From contig NZ_JADDUM010000069.1 of assembly GCF_015163715.1 (NCBI RefSeq), positions 1 to 55,532 of the forward strand: a stretch of DNA of 55,532 nucleotides, in the 5' to 3' direction. A program made the translations under genes and the position numbers. Source of the stretch: Pseudomonas cyclaminis (GTDB taxonomy: Bacteria > Pseudomonadota > Gammaproteobacteria > Pseudomonadales > Pseudomonadaceae). Below the pieces are notes generated by a model that was not told the origin of the DNA, searched no databases, and saw only the letters and a program-made list of their open reading frames with translations. Of this stretch, positions 29,553-37,259 are shown piece by piece; positions within the stretch are counted from its first letter, which is position 1; each line of letters opens with the position of its first letter.

Positions 29553-32500
29553 ATGCCGATACGCTCACTGCCTTCGAGCACGCCTGCGCGCGCCTATAAA
29601 GGCCCGCACTATGACTTGATCAAACGAACCCTCCCGGACTGGCTCTCCACGGCCTCACTGGCCCGAGCCCATCAGATGAGTGCCGCCGACCTTTCTCGGC
29701 TGCCCGATTACACCCGCGCCACACCGGCACAGCACCAGGCCCTGCAGACGGCCAATGCCGACGGCTGGCGTGCGCAGAACGCGGTGGACCGACAACTGCG
29801 CGACGTACAGGACGTGTACGCCTTTGCCGAACCCCTGCTGAAAAAAGCCCTCCTGGACACGTACCGCCTCGACCTGGACGTCAACGCAACGTTTCTGAAC
29901 CTGTATATCGCCAAGCAACTGCCCTGGTACGCCCACAGTTTTTCCAAGGGTGTGACCAGCCGCAAGGTGTCATTGCTTGACGCAGCCTTGCATAACTTTG
30001 CCGCCGGCGAATCCTTCGAAAGCGACTCCAGCTACATCACCCGCCCCGACCACCGTGGCCACTTCCAACCCCTGGCGTTGAGCAACACGATGTCCATTCC
30101 ACAGTTCAAGGCCTTGTGCCGTGAACTGGACCTCGGCGCACGCTACCAGCAACACCTGAACGACTACTTGCTGCCGGCGGATCTTGGCGCCCGCAGCACC
30201 TTGAAAAACCAGGTCATCGCCAGCCAGAAAGCCGCGCTCAGGGCCGCAGCGGAACTGGCGTGTCTGCACACCGCCGGGCAACCGATGCCGCCACTGAGCA
30301 AAGCGGCCTACCACGTGTTGATGCGCACGCTGCGCGGCGAACGGGGCGTGATGCAGTTTTATCAACTGCATATCCTGGATGCTTCATTGAGCGGCATCCT
30401 GCTGATCGCCGCTGATCTGGATCGGGTTTCCAGCGTATCGAAACTGATCGCCTACATCCCCCATGACCCCGAGAGCCCTCTCAAGGAGTACAGCTCCAGC
30501 GTGGCGTTCATGCTCGACCTGACGCGCAAACTGCAAACCAATGCACCGATAGCGTCCCGCCAGGGGCAAACCTACCAACAGTTCTTCAGCCAGTTTGTCG
30601 ACCATGGTCAACGTGGGCACTTCTTTGCCGGGCTCAACCAGCGCCTGTCCAACGTGCAGTGGCACCTGGCGCAGCCACTGGACCCGCGCCCTCAGTGGCG
30701 GGAAGCGCCGCTGGACAATCCCAACCTGCGCTTCTCCTCCCCCGCCATCGAGGGTGATCTATGGGAGTACCGCTACCAGCAATCCTTCAACAAGATATTC
30801 AACGACGCACGCAGCATCGCGGTGCCTACGGCTGACGCCGACAAAGCAGAGCGCTGGGCCTGGTGGGATAACTTCACAAAAATCCTTTCGGACATGTTCA
30901 ATGTCGCGCTGCTGGTCGTCACACCGTTCGTGCCCTTCCTCGGCGAGTTGATGCTGGCGTACACCGCCTACCAGCTGACCAGCGATGTGATCGAAGGCCT
31001 GGTGGACCTGGCCGAAGGGCAGGTGATAGAAGCCGCCGAACACCTCGTCACGGTGACCACCGATGCGATCCAGCTGGCACTTTTCGCCGTCGGTGGAGAA
31101 GTCGCGAGCACCTTCAGACGCTCGCTGTTCGTCGATAATTTGCGTGCGGTTGAAGTCGGCGGGCGCCAGCGCCTGTGGAACCCGGACCTGGCGCCTTATG
31201 CCCACGACAACCTGCAACTGGCGAGCGACTCACAGCCCGATGAACTTGGCCTGCATACGCACCAGAACCAGAAAGTCCTGTCGCTGGATAACCGCCATTA
31301 CATCGTCGAACATGACGCCAACCCCCCTACCCACCGCATCAAGCACCCTACCCGTCCCGATGCCTATTCACCCAGCATCGACCATCACACCAGCGGCGCC
31401 TGGACCCATGAAGGCGAGGCCCCTGACACCTGGGACAGCGAGACGCTACGCCGGCGCCTCGGGCCTGCGGTGGAGGGGCTCAGCGCCGCCCAACTCGAAC
31501 AGGCCTGCCAGACCAGCGGCACCCACGACGGCGCCTTGCGCATGATGTACGCCCAGCGCGACAGTCTCCCGCCGCTGTTGGCCGACAGCCTCAAGCGGAT
31601 AAAGCTGCACCAGCAACTCGAGGGCGCCCCGCAGCAGGTTCGCACCGGGTCCAGGACGGACCTGCCGACCAACTGGGCGGTGCAAACCACCACTGAGCTT
31701 CAGGGTTGGCCATCAAACAAAGCCATCCAGGTGTTCCTCAACAGCGACTTGACCGGCCACGCCATGGTCTACGGCGCCACGGATACCACCGAGGCCAACA
31801 CCCTGCGCCTCAGCCATCAGGCGGTGGAAGCCGGCCAGTGGCCCGAACAGCTCATCGCTTTCCTCAGCGAACCCGAGCGGACGGCCCTGCTTGCAACGCC
31901 GCAAGGGCAAAGCCTGCCCGAACACGTCCAGGCACTGCGCAAGCACCTGGCCAACGCGTTGGTGCAGCAGAACACGGCGGTGTTCAACCATCTCTACAGC
32001 ACCCGCGAAGCGCTCAACACCCCCCAGGGCCAACTGATTCAACAGCAGTTCCCGCAACTGCCCAAAGACCTGGTGACCACCCTGCTGCTGCGCACCTCGC
32101 CCCGAGAGCTGAGCGTGATGAACCGTGAACAGCGCATCCCCCTGCGCCTGAAAAACCTGGCCCGGGAACTGGCCAACGAAGTCCGCGCCAGCCATGCCAG
32201 TGAAGGCTTCTACCACGACGCCCTGCTGACCCCGGACACCGAGCGCATGGCCCTCAATATCGTGCGCCTGCACACCGATGCCTTGGGCGACTTGAACATT
32301 ACCATTCACGAACAGACGCCCAGCGGCAGCGTACGTTGCCAGGTGGGGCCGGACGACGCGGGCACAAAAAAGATCCTTTTGTATAAGGGTCAGGGGCGTT
32401 ACCAACTCGAGGGGGCGGCGCTTTCATCGCCCCAGCTGTCGTATGACTTTTATGAGGCGTTATTGCGCATTGTCCCGCCGGACACGCTCGACTACCGGCC

Positions 32501-34646
32501 CGGTCAAGGCGAGCGTTTCAAGGCATGGCTCAAGGCGCAACTCGCACCACCGGCCGAACGCCGCAGCGTGATCGCGGACGCCCCCCTGCCACCAGCGGAC
32601 CCGCACACCACACAGCGCCTGTTGCAAAAACCGATGTTCGGCGCCTTCCGCCGCTGGATCCTCAGGCAACCGCCCCGGCCGCCCCGCCCCAGGGAAACCC
32701 TGAGCACGCTGTGCCCGCGGTTGAGCGAGGCGCAGATACAAGAGGTCTTGCCTTACCTCGAAACCCCGGAAGGTGAACAAGTGCTGAACCAGCTGAAAGC
32801 CGACAAGGCGCTGTTGCACGAGGACCTGCAGACCTTTCGGAAAAAACCCCTGACCAGCGCCGGGGCAGGCAGCCCGGCCGCGCTGAATGAGGTGCACATG
32901 CGCAGCAATTTGATCACGGCATTGGCCACCTGCTGGGAAGACGGAGCCTACCTGCGCCTGCTCCCCTCCAGGTCCAGCCCTCGCGGCACCCTGCTGGACT
33001 TGCGCGGCTTGACCCTGGGCCGCTACATCCTGCGCCTTGAGCCGCTGCGGGCAGACTTCAAGCATGTGACCCGACTGGACATCAACGGTACGCGGCTGGG
33101 GGATCCGGACCTGCCGTTTCTCGATAACTTCCCCCACCTGCGCACCCTGGACCTGGCAGACAACAACCTGCTCGCCATCCCTGCCGCGTTGGCGAACATG
33201 AAAAGCCTGACCGCACTGAACCTGAGCCACAACCCGATCAAGTGGGTGGCCCACGACTATCAAATGCTTGAACGCATGCCGCAGCTTCGCTCCCTGAACC
33301 TGGCGGGCCATAGCCACCTGGAGGTCGCGCCGGATCTCAGCCGGTTGCCCGAGTTGCGTCGGTTGTCGCTGTACGCCACGCGCATTACCCAGTGGCCGCC
33401 GGGCCTGGAGAGCCCAAGGCGCGCCCTGCTGGAGCTGGACTTGAGAAACACCCGGATCAACAGCATTCCCAAGTTCCCGCCCGACGCACAGGCCGCCGAA
33501 ACCGTGGCCAACAGTTGGCTGAATATGGCCAAGCTGACCTTCGAGGATGAACAGCGGTTTGTCGCTTATCGCCGCGCCTTGGGGTTCGACCCTTATCGCA
33601 CCGCACCACGAGGCGGCAGCACCGACAGCGAGTACTGGATGGCTTACCTGTCGCCGCAACAGCGCAGGCTGGCACAGAAAGTGTGGGATGAAATCGAAGC
33701 GGAGCACGGCTCCCAGGGCCTGTTCGAGATGTTCCGGCTGTTGCAACCGCCCGAAGGATTCCAGACCGATGTCGACGAGCAGCTGTTTCGACAAGGCCGC
33801 CAGGACCTCTGCGAACGCGTCTGGCAGGTGTTGTTCAACGCCTATGAGAACCCGGCGTTTCTGGACCGCATATTCAGCCTGGCGGGTGCTCCGGCGCTGT
33901 GCGCGGACGCCGGCGCCCATACGTTCAACCGCATCGGTGTGGAGACCTTGCTGGAAGTCATCCGGACTGACAACAGCCCGTTGCTCGAACGGCACTTGGT
34001 AACCCTGGCCAAACAGGCGTGGCACCTGGACCAGGTCAACCAGTTGGCCCGCAAAGAGATCCGGCATCGCGTCGCGCCAAAGAGCGAGGGCGGGTTGGAC
34101 CAGGCATTCGGCAGCGGCGAAAACCAGGTCGACGATGTGCAGGTGTACCTCGCCTACCAGACCGGGCTCAAGCGGCGTCTCGACCTGCCGTGGCTGTCCG
34201 AACACATGGTGTACCGCAACACCGCCAGGGTGACCCAGGCCCACCTCGACAGCGCGCTGCGCAGCATCATGGAGCTGTCCCAAGGCGACGGCCTGGTGGA
34301 TGGCCTGCTGGAGCAACCATTCTGGTACAGCTACCTGCAGGACACTCACTTGGACGCCTTCACCGCGCAAGCCGAGCAGCGCGCCCACGCCGGCAGCCAG
34401 CTGGATGACTTGCAGGACGCCCACCGAGAGTGGATCAGTGACCAGGTGACGCCTGAACGCAAGGCGCACTTGCGCGAACAGCTCATCGCATTGGCCGATG
34501 AGCTGGTGATCCCCCATAGCGTGGTGCTGGACGATGCGCCCTTGTCGGATGCGACGGTGATGAGGCTCTACCGGAACATCGAGGATGAGTACAAGGAACT
34601 GGCCCGCCGCTTGACGCGCCAAGCCCTGCTCGACGCACACGAATAG
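29553..34646 (+). CDS. DUF6543-LRR-NEL protein, putative E3 ubiquitin ligase-type effector
   Basis: A 1,697-residue protein with no signal peptide. The N-terminal two thirds are DUF6543-like (LKKALLDTYRLDLDVNATFLNLYI; YSSSVAFMLDLTRKL; a hydrophobic pair VALLVVTPFVPFLGELML near 450). Residues about 1175-1310 are five or six leucine-rich repeats (LRTLDLADNNLLAIP; LTALNLSHNPIKWV). The C-terminal 370 residues match the NEL class of bacterial E3 ligases: L-C1450-A-D in APALCADAGAHTFNRIG gives the catalytic Cys in the C-x-D motif, followed by YLAYQTGLKRRLDLP. IpaH/SspH NEL domains form a thioester with host ubiquitin. ATG 29553 was preferred to TTG 29544. Secretion route and target are unknown. Confidence 0.82.
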   Translation: MPIRSLPSSTPARAYKGPHYDLIKRTLPDWLSTASLARAHQMSAADLSRLPDYTRATPAQHQALQTANADGWRAQNAVDRQLRDVQDVYAFAEPLLKKALLDTYRLDLDVNATFLNLYIAKQLPWYAHSFSKGVTSRKVSLLDAALHNFAAGESFESDSSYITRPDHRGHFQPLALSNTMSIPQFKALCRELDLGARYQQHLNDYLLPADLGARSTLKNQVIASQKAALRAAAELACLHTAGQPMPPLSKAAYHVLMRTLRGERGVMQFYQLHILDASLSGILLIAADLDRVSSVSKLIAYIPHDPESPLKEYSSSVAFMLDLTRKLQTNAPIASRQGQTYQQFFSQFVDHGQRGHFFAGLNQRLSNVQWHLAQPLDPRPQWREAPLDNPNLRFSSPAIEGDLWEYRYQQSFNKIFNDARSIAVPTADADKAERWAWWDNFTKILSDMFNVALLVVTPFVPFLGELMLAYTAYQLTSDVIEGLVDLAEGQVIEAAEHLVTVTTDAIQLALFAVGGEVASTFRRSLFVDNLRAVEVGGRQRLWNPDLAPYAHDNLQLASDSQPDELGLHTHQNQKVLSLDNRHYIVEHDANPPTHRIKHPTRPDAYSPSIDHHTSGAWTHEGEAPDTWDSETLRRRLGPAVEGLSAAQLEQACQTSGTHDGALRMMYAQRDSLPPLLADSLKRIKLHQQLEGAPQQVRTGSRTDLPTNWAVQTTTELQGWPSNKAIQVFLNSDLTGHAMVYGATDTTEANTLRLSHQAVEAGQWPEQLIAFLSEPERTALLATPQGQSLPEHVQALRKHLANALVQQNTAVFNHLYSTREALNTPQGQLIQQQFPQLPKDLVTTLLLRTSPRELSVMNREQRIPLRLKNLARELANEVRASHASEGFYHDALLTPDTERMALNIVRLHTDALGDLNITIHEQTPSGSVRCQVGPDDAGTKKILLYKGQGRYQLEGAALSSPQLSYDFYEALLRIVPPDTLDYRPGQGERFKAWLKAQLAPPAERRSVIADAPLPPADPHTTQRLLQKPMFGAFRRWILRQPPRPPRPRETLSTLCPRLSEAQIQEVLPYLETPEGEQVLNQLKADKALLHEDLQTFRKKPLTSAGAGSPAALNEVHMRSNLITALATCWEDGAYLRLLPSRSSPRGTLLDLRGLTLGRYILRLEPLRADFKHVTRLDINGTRLGDPDLPFLDNFPHLRTLDLADNNLLAIPAALANMKSLTALNLSHNPIKWVAHDYQMLERMPQLRSLNLAGHSHLEVAPDLSRLPELRRLSLYATRITQWPPGLESPRRALLELDLRNTRINSIPKFPPDAQAAETVANSWLNMAKLTFEDEQRFVAYRRALGFDPYRTAPRGGSTDSEYWMAYLSPQQRRLAQKVWDEIEAEHGSQGLFEMFRLLQPPEGFQTDVDEQLFRQGRQDLCERVWQVLFNAYENPAFLDRIFSLAGAPALCADAGAHTFNRIGVETLLEVIRTDNSPLLERHLVTLAKQAWHLDQVNQLARKEIRHRVAPKSEGGLDQAFGSGENQVDDVQVYLAYQTGLKRRLDLPWLSEHMVYRNTARVTQAHLDSALRSIMELSQGDGLVDGLLEQPFWYSYLQDTHLDAFTAQAEQRAHAGSQLDDLQDAHREWISDQVTPERKAHLREQLIALADELVIPHSVVLDDAPLSDATVMRLYRNIEDEYKELARRLTRQALLDAHE

Positions 34647-34664
34647 CCCCCGCGCCTTCACCTC

Positions 34665-34689
34665 CACTGCCGGCTAAATACCGGCAGTG
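34665..34689. terminator. stem-loop between the convergent NEL and pilus genes
   Basis: CACTGCCGG (34665-34673), loop CTAAATA and CCGGCAGTG (34681-34689) form a perfect 9-bp stem. It starts 18 bases after the NEL gene stop and ends 9 bases before the last pilus gene stop. No T tract follows on either side, so it may be a weak or factor-assisted terminator. Confidence 0.5.
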
Positions 34690-34698
34690 CTGCTGCGG

Positions 34699-35184
34699 TC
34701 ACGGTGCGAGAAAGTCAAACACCAGGTGCACCGTGCCGTAGTACTCGCCGCCCCGATAACCGCCGTCGGGCTTGATGGCCGCAATATCCAGTTCCGCCCG
34801 CCGGCCCGCGCTGGCCTCCATGGCGTTGACCACTTCGACGGCGTCCAGGGTCAGCGGGACCCGGTTGAACAGCACCTGCAAGTCGATCCGGTTACGACCG
34901 TTGAACAGGTAGGGCTCTGCGCCCAGCCGGGCCGCGATGCCGCCATTGAGGTTCTTGACGTCGAAGTTCTTGCGCAGGCGGCTCAACTCGGAGGTCACCA
35001 GGTTCCAGGCCAGCAGTTGATCCTGGCCCATCCAGTCCGGCTCCGACGGCAGTACATAGGCCTCATGTACGGGAATGGTCACCGAGACTTCAAAGGAGTG
35101 CCGTTCCTGGATCGCCAAGGCGCTGGTACTCGCCAGTGCCAGGGCGATCAGCCCGTTGAGAATTACCCATTGCTTGACCATCAT
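34699..35184 (-). CDS. CS1-type pilus subunit (second, distal copy)
   Basis: A 161-residue secreted protein with a signal peptide ending in TSALA (about residue 24). The mature part has the CFA/I-CS1 fimbrillin pattern: an N-terminal donor strand (SFEVSVTIPVHEAYVLP), W-N-L-V-T-S-E-L, L-F-N-G, VPLTLDAVEV and a C-terminal YYGTVHLVFDF. It is the last gene of the pilus operon and may be a minor or tip-linked subunit, as the highly expressed copy is first (39898-40398). I chose ATG 35184; a GTG at 35190 overlapping the chaperone stop is possible. The sequence clearly differs from the first subunit. Confidence 0.8.
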   Translation of the reverse strand: MMVKQWVILNGLIALALASTSALAIQERHSFEVSVTIPVHEAYVLPSEPDWMGQDQLLAWNLVTSELSRLRKNFDVKNLNGGIAARLGAEPYLFNGRNRIDLQVLFNRVPLTLDAVEVVNAMEASAGRRAELDIAAIKPDGGYRGGEYYGTVHLVFDFLAP

Positions 35185-35186
35185 GC

Positions 35187-35945
35187 TCACCCGTTGCTGT
35201 TGACTGTCATCGGTTTTTTGACCATCCCTTCAACCAGTTGAAAGCTATAGCGACGGCCCGGTTTTTTCTCGAACGTCAACTGCCGCCCTGGCAGGATATG
35301 GTGCTTGGTGGTGGGTACACAGTCGGTGGCTTTCTGCGTCGCGCAATCGTTGAACTCGTCGAGCACTACCACGCTGTTACCGGCGTTGCGCAGTTGGTAT
35401 TGCTGGTCCGTCTCGTTGACCCGGGTTTCGAAACGCGTGTCTTTGGGGCGCACGAAGAAAATCGTGCCGTAGCCGGCCATTACGTTGATCCCGGCAGCCA
35501 GGTGGTCCTTGTATTCGGCCCGTTCTTCGTCGGTGATGGCGAAGTTATCGTCCTTTTCCGGTACCACGGGGATAAAGCGCAGGCGGAAGTAACGTTCCTT
35601 GTCCCGTGGGCCCATGTACAGCAAGCGGGTGCCCTGGCGTCCGTTCACCGGCACGATCAGGCGCGCCGGGCTGGCCATCAGGCCGTCACGGCTGGAGGTG
35701 CCGCCCTTGTCATCGGTGAGCGACGCGACGGGCACCTCGCGGGTGCTGCCATCTTCGTTGTAGAGGATTTCCAGCACATTGACCTTGATGAACGCGGTGC
35801 TGGTGCCGCCGTTGAATACACGCTTTAGGTAAGAGCTGCGATCACCTTCCAGGTAGTCGTACACCACTCCAACGTTGATCAACGGCCCGGCGTGGGCCGT
35901 CAACGACATCAGGCACAACCCGATCCATAACACTGCATGCTTCAT
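35187..35945 (-). CDS. CS1/alternate chaperone-usher pilus periplasmic chaperone
   Basis: A 252-residue secreted protein: signal peptide to about AHA (19), then immunoglobulin-like strands with INVGVVYDYLEGDRSSYLKRVFNGG, a SPARLIVPVNGRQGTRLLYMG block (the R-x-L-Y-x-G subunit-binding strand of this class) and a second domain with VLDEFNDC. A probable disulfide joins the two Cys residues of NDCATQKATDC. It should hold pilus subunits folded in the periplasm until passed to the usher. ATG 35945 is chosen; GTG 35951 is closer to the GAGGCGG site. It lies after the adhesin gene, with a 7-bp stem (35975-35993) between them. Confidence 0.82.
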   Translation of the reverse strand: MKHAVLWIGLCLMSLTAHAGPLINVGVVYDYLEGDRSSYLKRVFNGGTSTAFIKVNVLEILYNEDGSTREVPVASLTDDKGGTSSRDGLMASPARLIVPVNGRQGTRLLYMGPRDKERYFRLRFIPVVPEKDDNFAITDEERAEYKDHLAAGINVMAGYGTIFFVRPKDTRFETRVNETDQQYQLRNAGNSVVVLDEFNDCATQKATDCVPTTKHHILPGRQLTFEKKPGRRYSFQLVEGMVKKPMTVNSNG

Positions 35946-35974
35946 GTTCACTACCGCCTCATTAAGATTGAATA

Positions 35975-35993
35975 CGGCGGGGCTGGCCCGCCG
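35975..35993 (-). other. intercistronic stem-loop in the pilus operon
   Basis: CGGCGGG (35975-35981) pairs with CCCGCCG (35987-35993) around GCTGG. It lies between the adhesin stop and the chaperone start, with no T run, so it may set the ratio of the two transcripts or slow RNA decay. Confidence 0.3.
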
Positions 35994-36009
35994 GTGTTGC
36001 AGGGCCGGC

Positions 36010-37236
36010 CTAAATCTCGGAATCCCAGACCACCGTCGCTACGCCTGAATAGGTGCTGCCCGGCTGCGCGAGCATGTCGCGCATGTCGTCCCTGAGTACC
36101 TCGAAGTGCAGGGTGCCGGGCCGGTTATTGACGTAGAACAGTGGCTGGAACAACTCGGTGCCGGCGCCATCCAGCCGCAAGGGGCGCCTGATCACCGCCT
36201 GGTCGCCGCGACCGTCTATGCCGCTGGGCAGGGTCACGGCGATCTGCACCGGCACCTCATCACCCGCAGCGTTGCGCAGGCCACAGGTGTTATTCATGGC
36301 AATCGAGCACTCCAACTGCATCTTGAAACGCGAACTGGCGGCGATCTGGAACGTCTGGTCGCGGTACAGCCGCGCCGGGGTGCGTCCGCGGTTCAGCCAG
36401 GCTTGCCAGCCACCTTCGGGGAGCAACTCGATACGGTTGCCGCCCGGCGGGATGTCCACCTTGAGTTCGTGCTCCACGCTCAGGATGAAGTTGAAGGTGA
36501 TGGCGTTTTTATTGGGGATGATGACGTCGCCAAAGTCATAATCACCACCCGGGCCCATGCTGTAGGTGATGCTGCCGGTGTATTGGCCACTGGACATTCC
36601 CAATGGGTTGGGGGTTCTGAGCTCATAGGCGTATTCCATGGTGGCGATCCGCATATAGCTCAGGTCATGGGAAGGTTGACGAGCACAAGCGCCCACCCCT
36701 TCAGGTGTCAGCCAGAACCAGGACGCGGCAGCAACCCCGGCAGCAAGATGACCAGTCCGTCGACAGCCGCCTGGTGGATTAAGCCATTGGCTCTGCCAAC
36801 TGAATCCAGGCTTGGCCCAGGTCGATACGCCTGGCGGTCGGGGAATGAACCACGTCGAACCGATGCCCGCGATGCGTAGTTGCACGGTCTCGACTTCCCC
36901 GGTGGCAGTGTGGGTCACTTGCAGGTCACGCCAGTCCGAAGGCACCTTGACCATGAAGCCTTTACGCTCATCCTCGTGGTTGGCAAGGATGGGCTGGTTG
37001 GAATCCGCCCTGAGGTCGTTATCCCTGAGGCTGAAAATCCCCAACGCCCGGCACTGGGTAGGAATATGCGCCGCACAAATCGAGCTGATCGGCGTGGTGT
37101 TTTCGAAGTTGTTCTTCATCGGGTTGGCCGGGTCGGGCCGAAACCGCGCAGTGATCTGCTCGTCCGCCAGTGAAGCGCTGGCGCTGAACAACAGCGCTGC
37201 GCCCACGGCCAAGACCAAGGTGTTTAAGGACTTCAT
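36010..37236 (-). CDS. CS1-type pilus tip adhesin (CfaE-like)
   Basis: A 408-residue secreted protein. The signal peptide is MKSLNTLVLAVGAALLF to about SLADE. Two domains are expected: an N-terminal receptor-binding part with paired Cys residues (CAAHIPTQC; NPPGGC) and WLTPEGVGAC, and a C-terminal pilin-like domain from about residue 210 (YTGSITYSMGPGGDYDFGDV). The C-terminal part includes C-S-I-A-M-N-N-T-C and ends with a Thr-Tyr-Ser-Gly beta strand (YSGVATVVWDSEI). Starts at 37254 or 37263 are possible; 37236 has GAGA at a normal distance and the best signal peptide. It follows the usher gene directly. Its ligand is unknown. Confidence 0.78.
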   Translation of the reverse strand: MKSLNTLVLAVGAALLFSASASLADEQITARFRPDPANPMKNNFENTTPISSICAAHIPTQCRALGIFSLRDNDLRADSNQPILANHEDERKGFMVKVPSDWRDLQVTHTATGEVETVQLRIAGIGSTWFIPRPPGVSTWAKPGFSWQSQWLNPPGGCRRTGHLAAGVAAASWFWLTPEGVGACARQPSHDLSYMRIATMEYAYELRTPNPLGMSSGQYTGSITYSMGPGGDYDFGDVIIPNKNAITFNFILSVEHELKVDIPPGGNRIELLPEGGWQAWLNRGRTPARLYRDQTFQIAASSRFKMQLECSIAMNNTCGLRNAAGDEVPVQIAVTLPSGIDGRGDQAVIRRPLRLDGAGTELFQPLFYVNNRPGTLHFEVLRDDMRDMLAQPGSTYSGVATVVWDSEI

Positions 37237-37259
37237 CGTGAGGATTCTCGTCATGGCAC

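Noticed and set aside
32460..34667. 735-residue open frame opposite the NEL gene
   Set aside because: The + strand carries clear LRR and NEL sequence here; the opposite frame has His/Gln/Ala-rich shadow composition and no known motif.
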